From positions 1 through 51,875 of the forward strand of contig JAAYAY010000016.1 of NCBI GenBank assembly GCA_012719125.1: 51,875 bases of DNA, written 5' to 3'. This document shows positions 51,753 through 51,875 of this stretch, one piece after another. The DNA is from Planctomycetaceae bacterium (GTDB taxonomy: Bacteria; Planctomycetota; Planctomycetia; Pirellulales; Thermoguttaceae). The notes under the pieces were generated by a model. It was not told the origin of the DNA. It did not search any database and worked only from the letters and a program-made list of their open reading frames with translations. A program made the position numbers and the translations under genes. Positions within the stretch are counted from its first letter, which is position 1; each line of letters starts with the position of its first letter.

Positions 51753-51875
51753 ACCCAACTGTTGCATAAATCGAGTGGTTCTGCAACGGGCTAGTTGAGG
51801 GGGTGGCGGGGTCAGAGGAGAGCTGATCGACGATTCGGGGCTTCGATAGCGCGTACGGGTAGCGTTGATAATCGT
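51753..51875. other. Right window edge, no gene seen
   Basis: A weak GTTGCA...TGCAAC inverted pair (about 51770-51796) follows the CoA-binding gene and could form a hairpin, without a U-tract. Nothing else is supported. Confidence 0.25.

Noticed and set aside
50841-51767. A 308-codon minus-strand frame overlapping the CoA-binding gene
   Set aside because: It is antisense to a clear CoA-binding domain and its remaining part runs through the promoter and inverted repeat.
1-51875. CRISPR array, rRNA or tRNA genes
   Set aside because: No regularly spaced short repeats, conserved rRNA segments or cloverleaf with a TTCGA-type arm and matching acceptor stem was recognised by eye; a tRNAscan or Rfam search would be decisive.

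Overview
The window looks like a chromosomal segment of a planctomycete, most likely a Pirellulales-type organism. The evidence is the GC-rich codon use together with gene families that are concentrated in that phylum: cysteine-type sulfatases in a row, DUF1080, DUF1573 and DUF4838 proteins, Tat-exported enzymes, an SHD1-domain protein, a HzsA-related propeller/cytochrome protein, and a giant macroglobulin-like protein carrying a planctomycete-type STN/secretin-like domain. No rRNA, tRNA or CRISPR array was seen.

Region 1 (1-24300) is a duplication-rich accessory region. An approximately 8.9 kb unit occurs twice in direct orientation (1190-10082 and 15090-24030). It encodes a secreted giant protein of about 2,925 residues: TPR repeats, MG2 and A2M macroglobulin domains without a recognisable thioester motif, an alpha/alpha-toroid, further TPRs, an STN-like domain and Gly/Met-rich linkers. 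Copy 1 is intact. Copy 2 has a +1 insertion in a G run near 18591 that splits it in two. Both copies keep a palindrome that overlaps the -35 box of the likely promoter. The 5 kb between them holds a two-domain VOC protein, a zinc-ribbon/TM/SHD1 protein, small orphan or truncated genes, and two copies of an approximately 0.5 kb non-coding direct repeat. Each repeat carries a strong leftward promoter-like module, and a third module with the same spacing occurs at 50930-50973, upstream of pgi.

Region 2 (24300-29260) is a leftward housekeeping cluster: ffh, rpsP (GTG start), trmD, rplS and a yraN-like gene, followed by a sialidase-like gene. rimM is absent from its usual place between rpsP and trmD.

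Region 3 (29750-44350) is an envelope and glycan-degradation region. It has a DUF1573 protein, a DUF1080 protein, a Tat-exported metallophosphoesterase and a DUF4838 protein. These are followed by a compact leftward operon: HpaI-like aldolase, two sulfatases, GH16 glycoside hydrolase, HzsA-related cytochrome/propeller protein, and a double metallo-beta-lactamase protein. Together they suggest extracytoplasmic removal of sulfate esters, cleavage of a beta-glycan and intracellular catabolism of a resulting acid. The substrate cannot be read from sequence. A nearly perfect 31-bp-arm palindrome interrupts the operon before its last gene.

Region 4 (44600-51875) contains a small Rieske ferredoxin, a translationally coupled ATPase/DUF4276 pair that looks like a defence module, a double-receiver response regulator, pgi with a UPF0173 hydrolase, and a CoA-binding protein. 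Dispersed REP-like palindromes and GGGACA-type repeats occur in several intergenic spaces.
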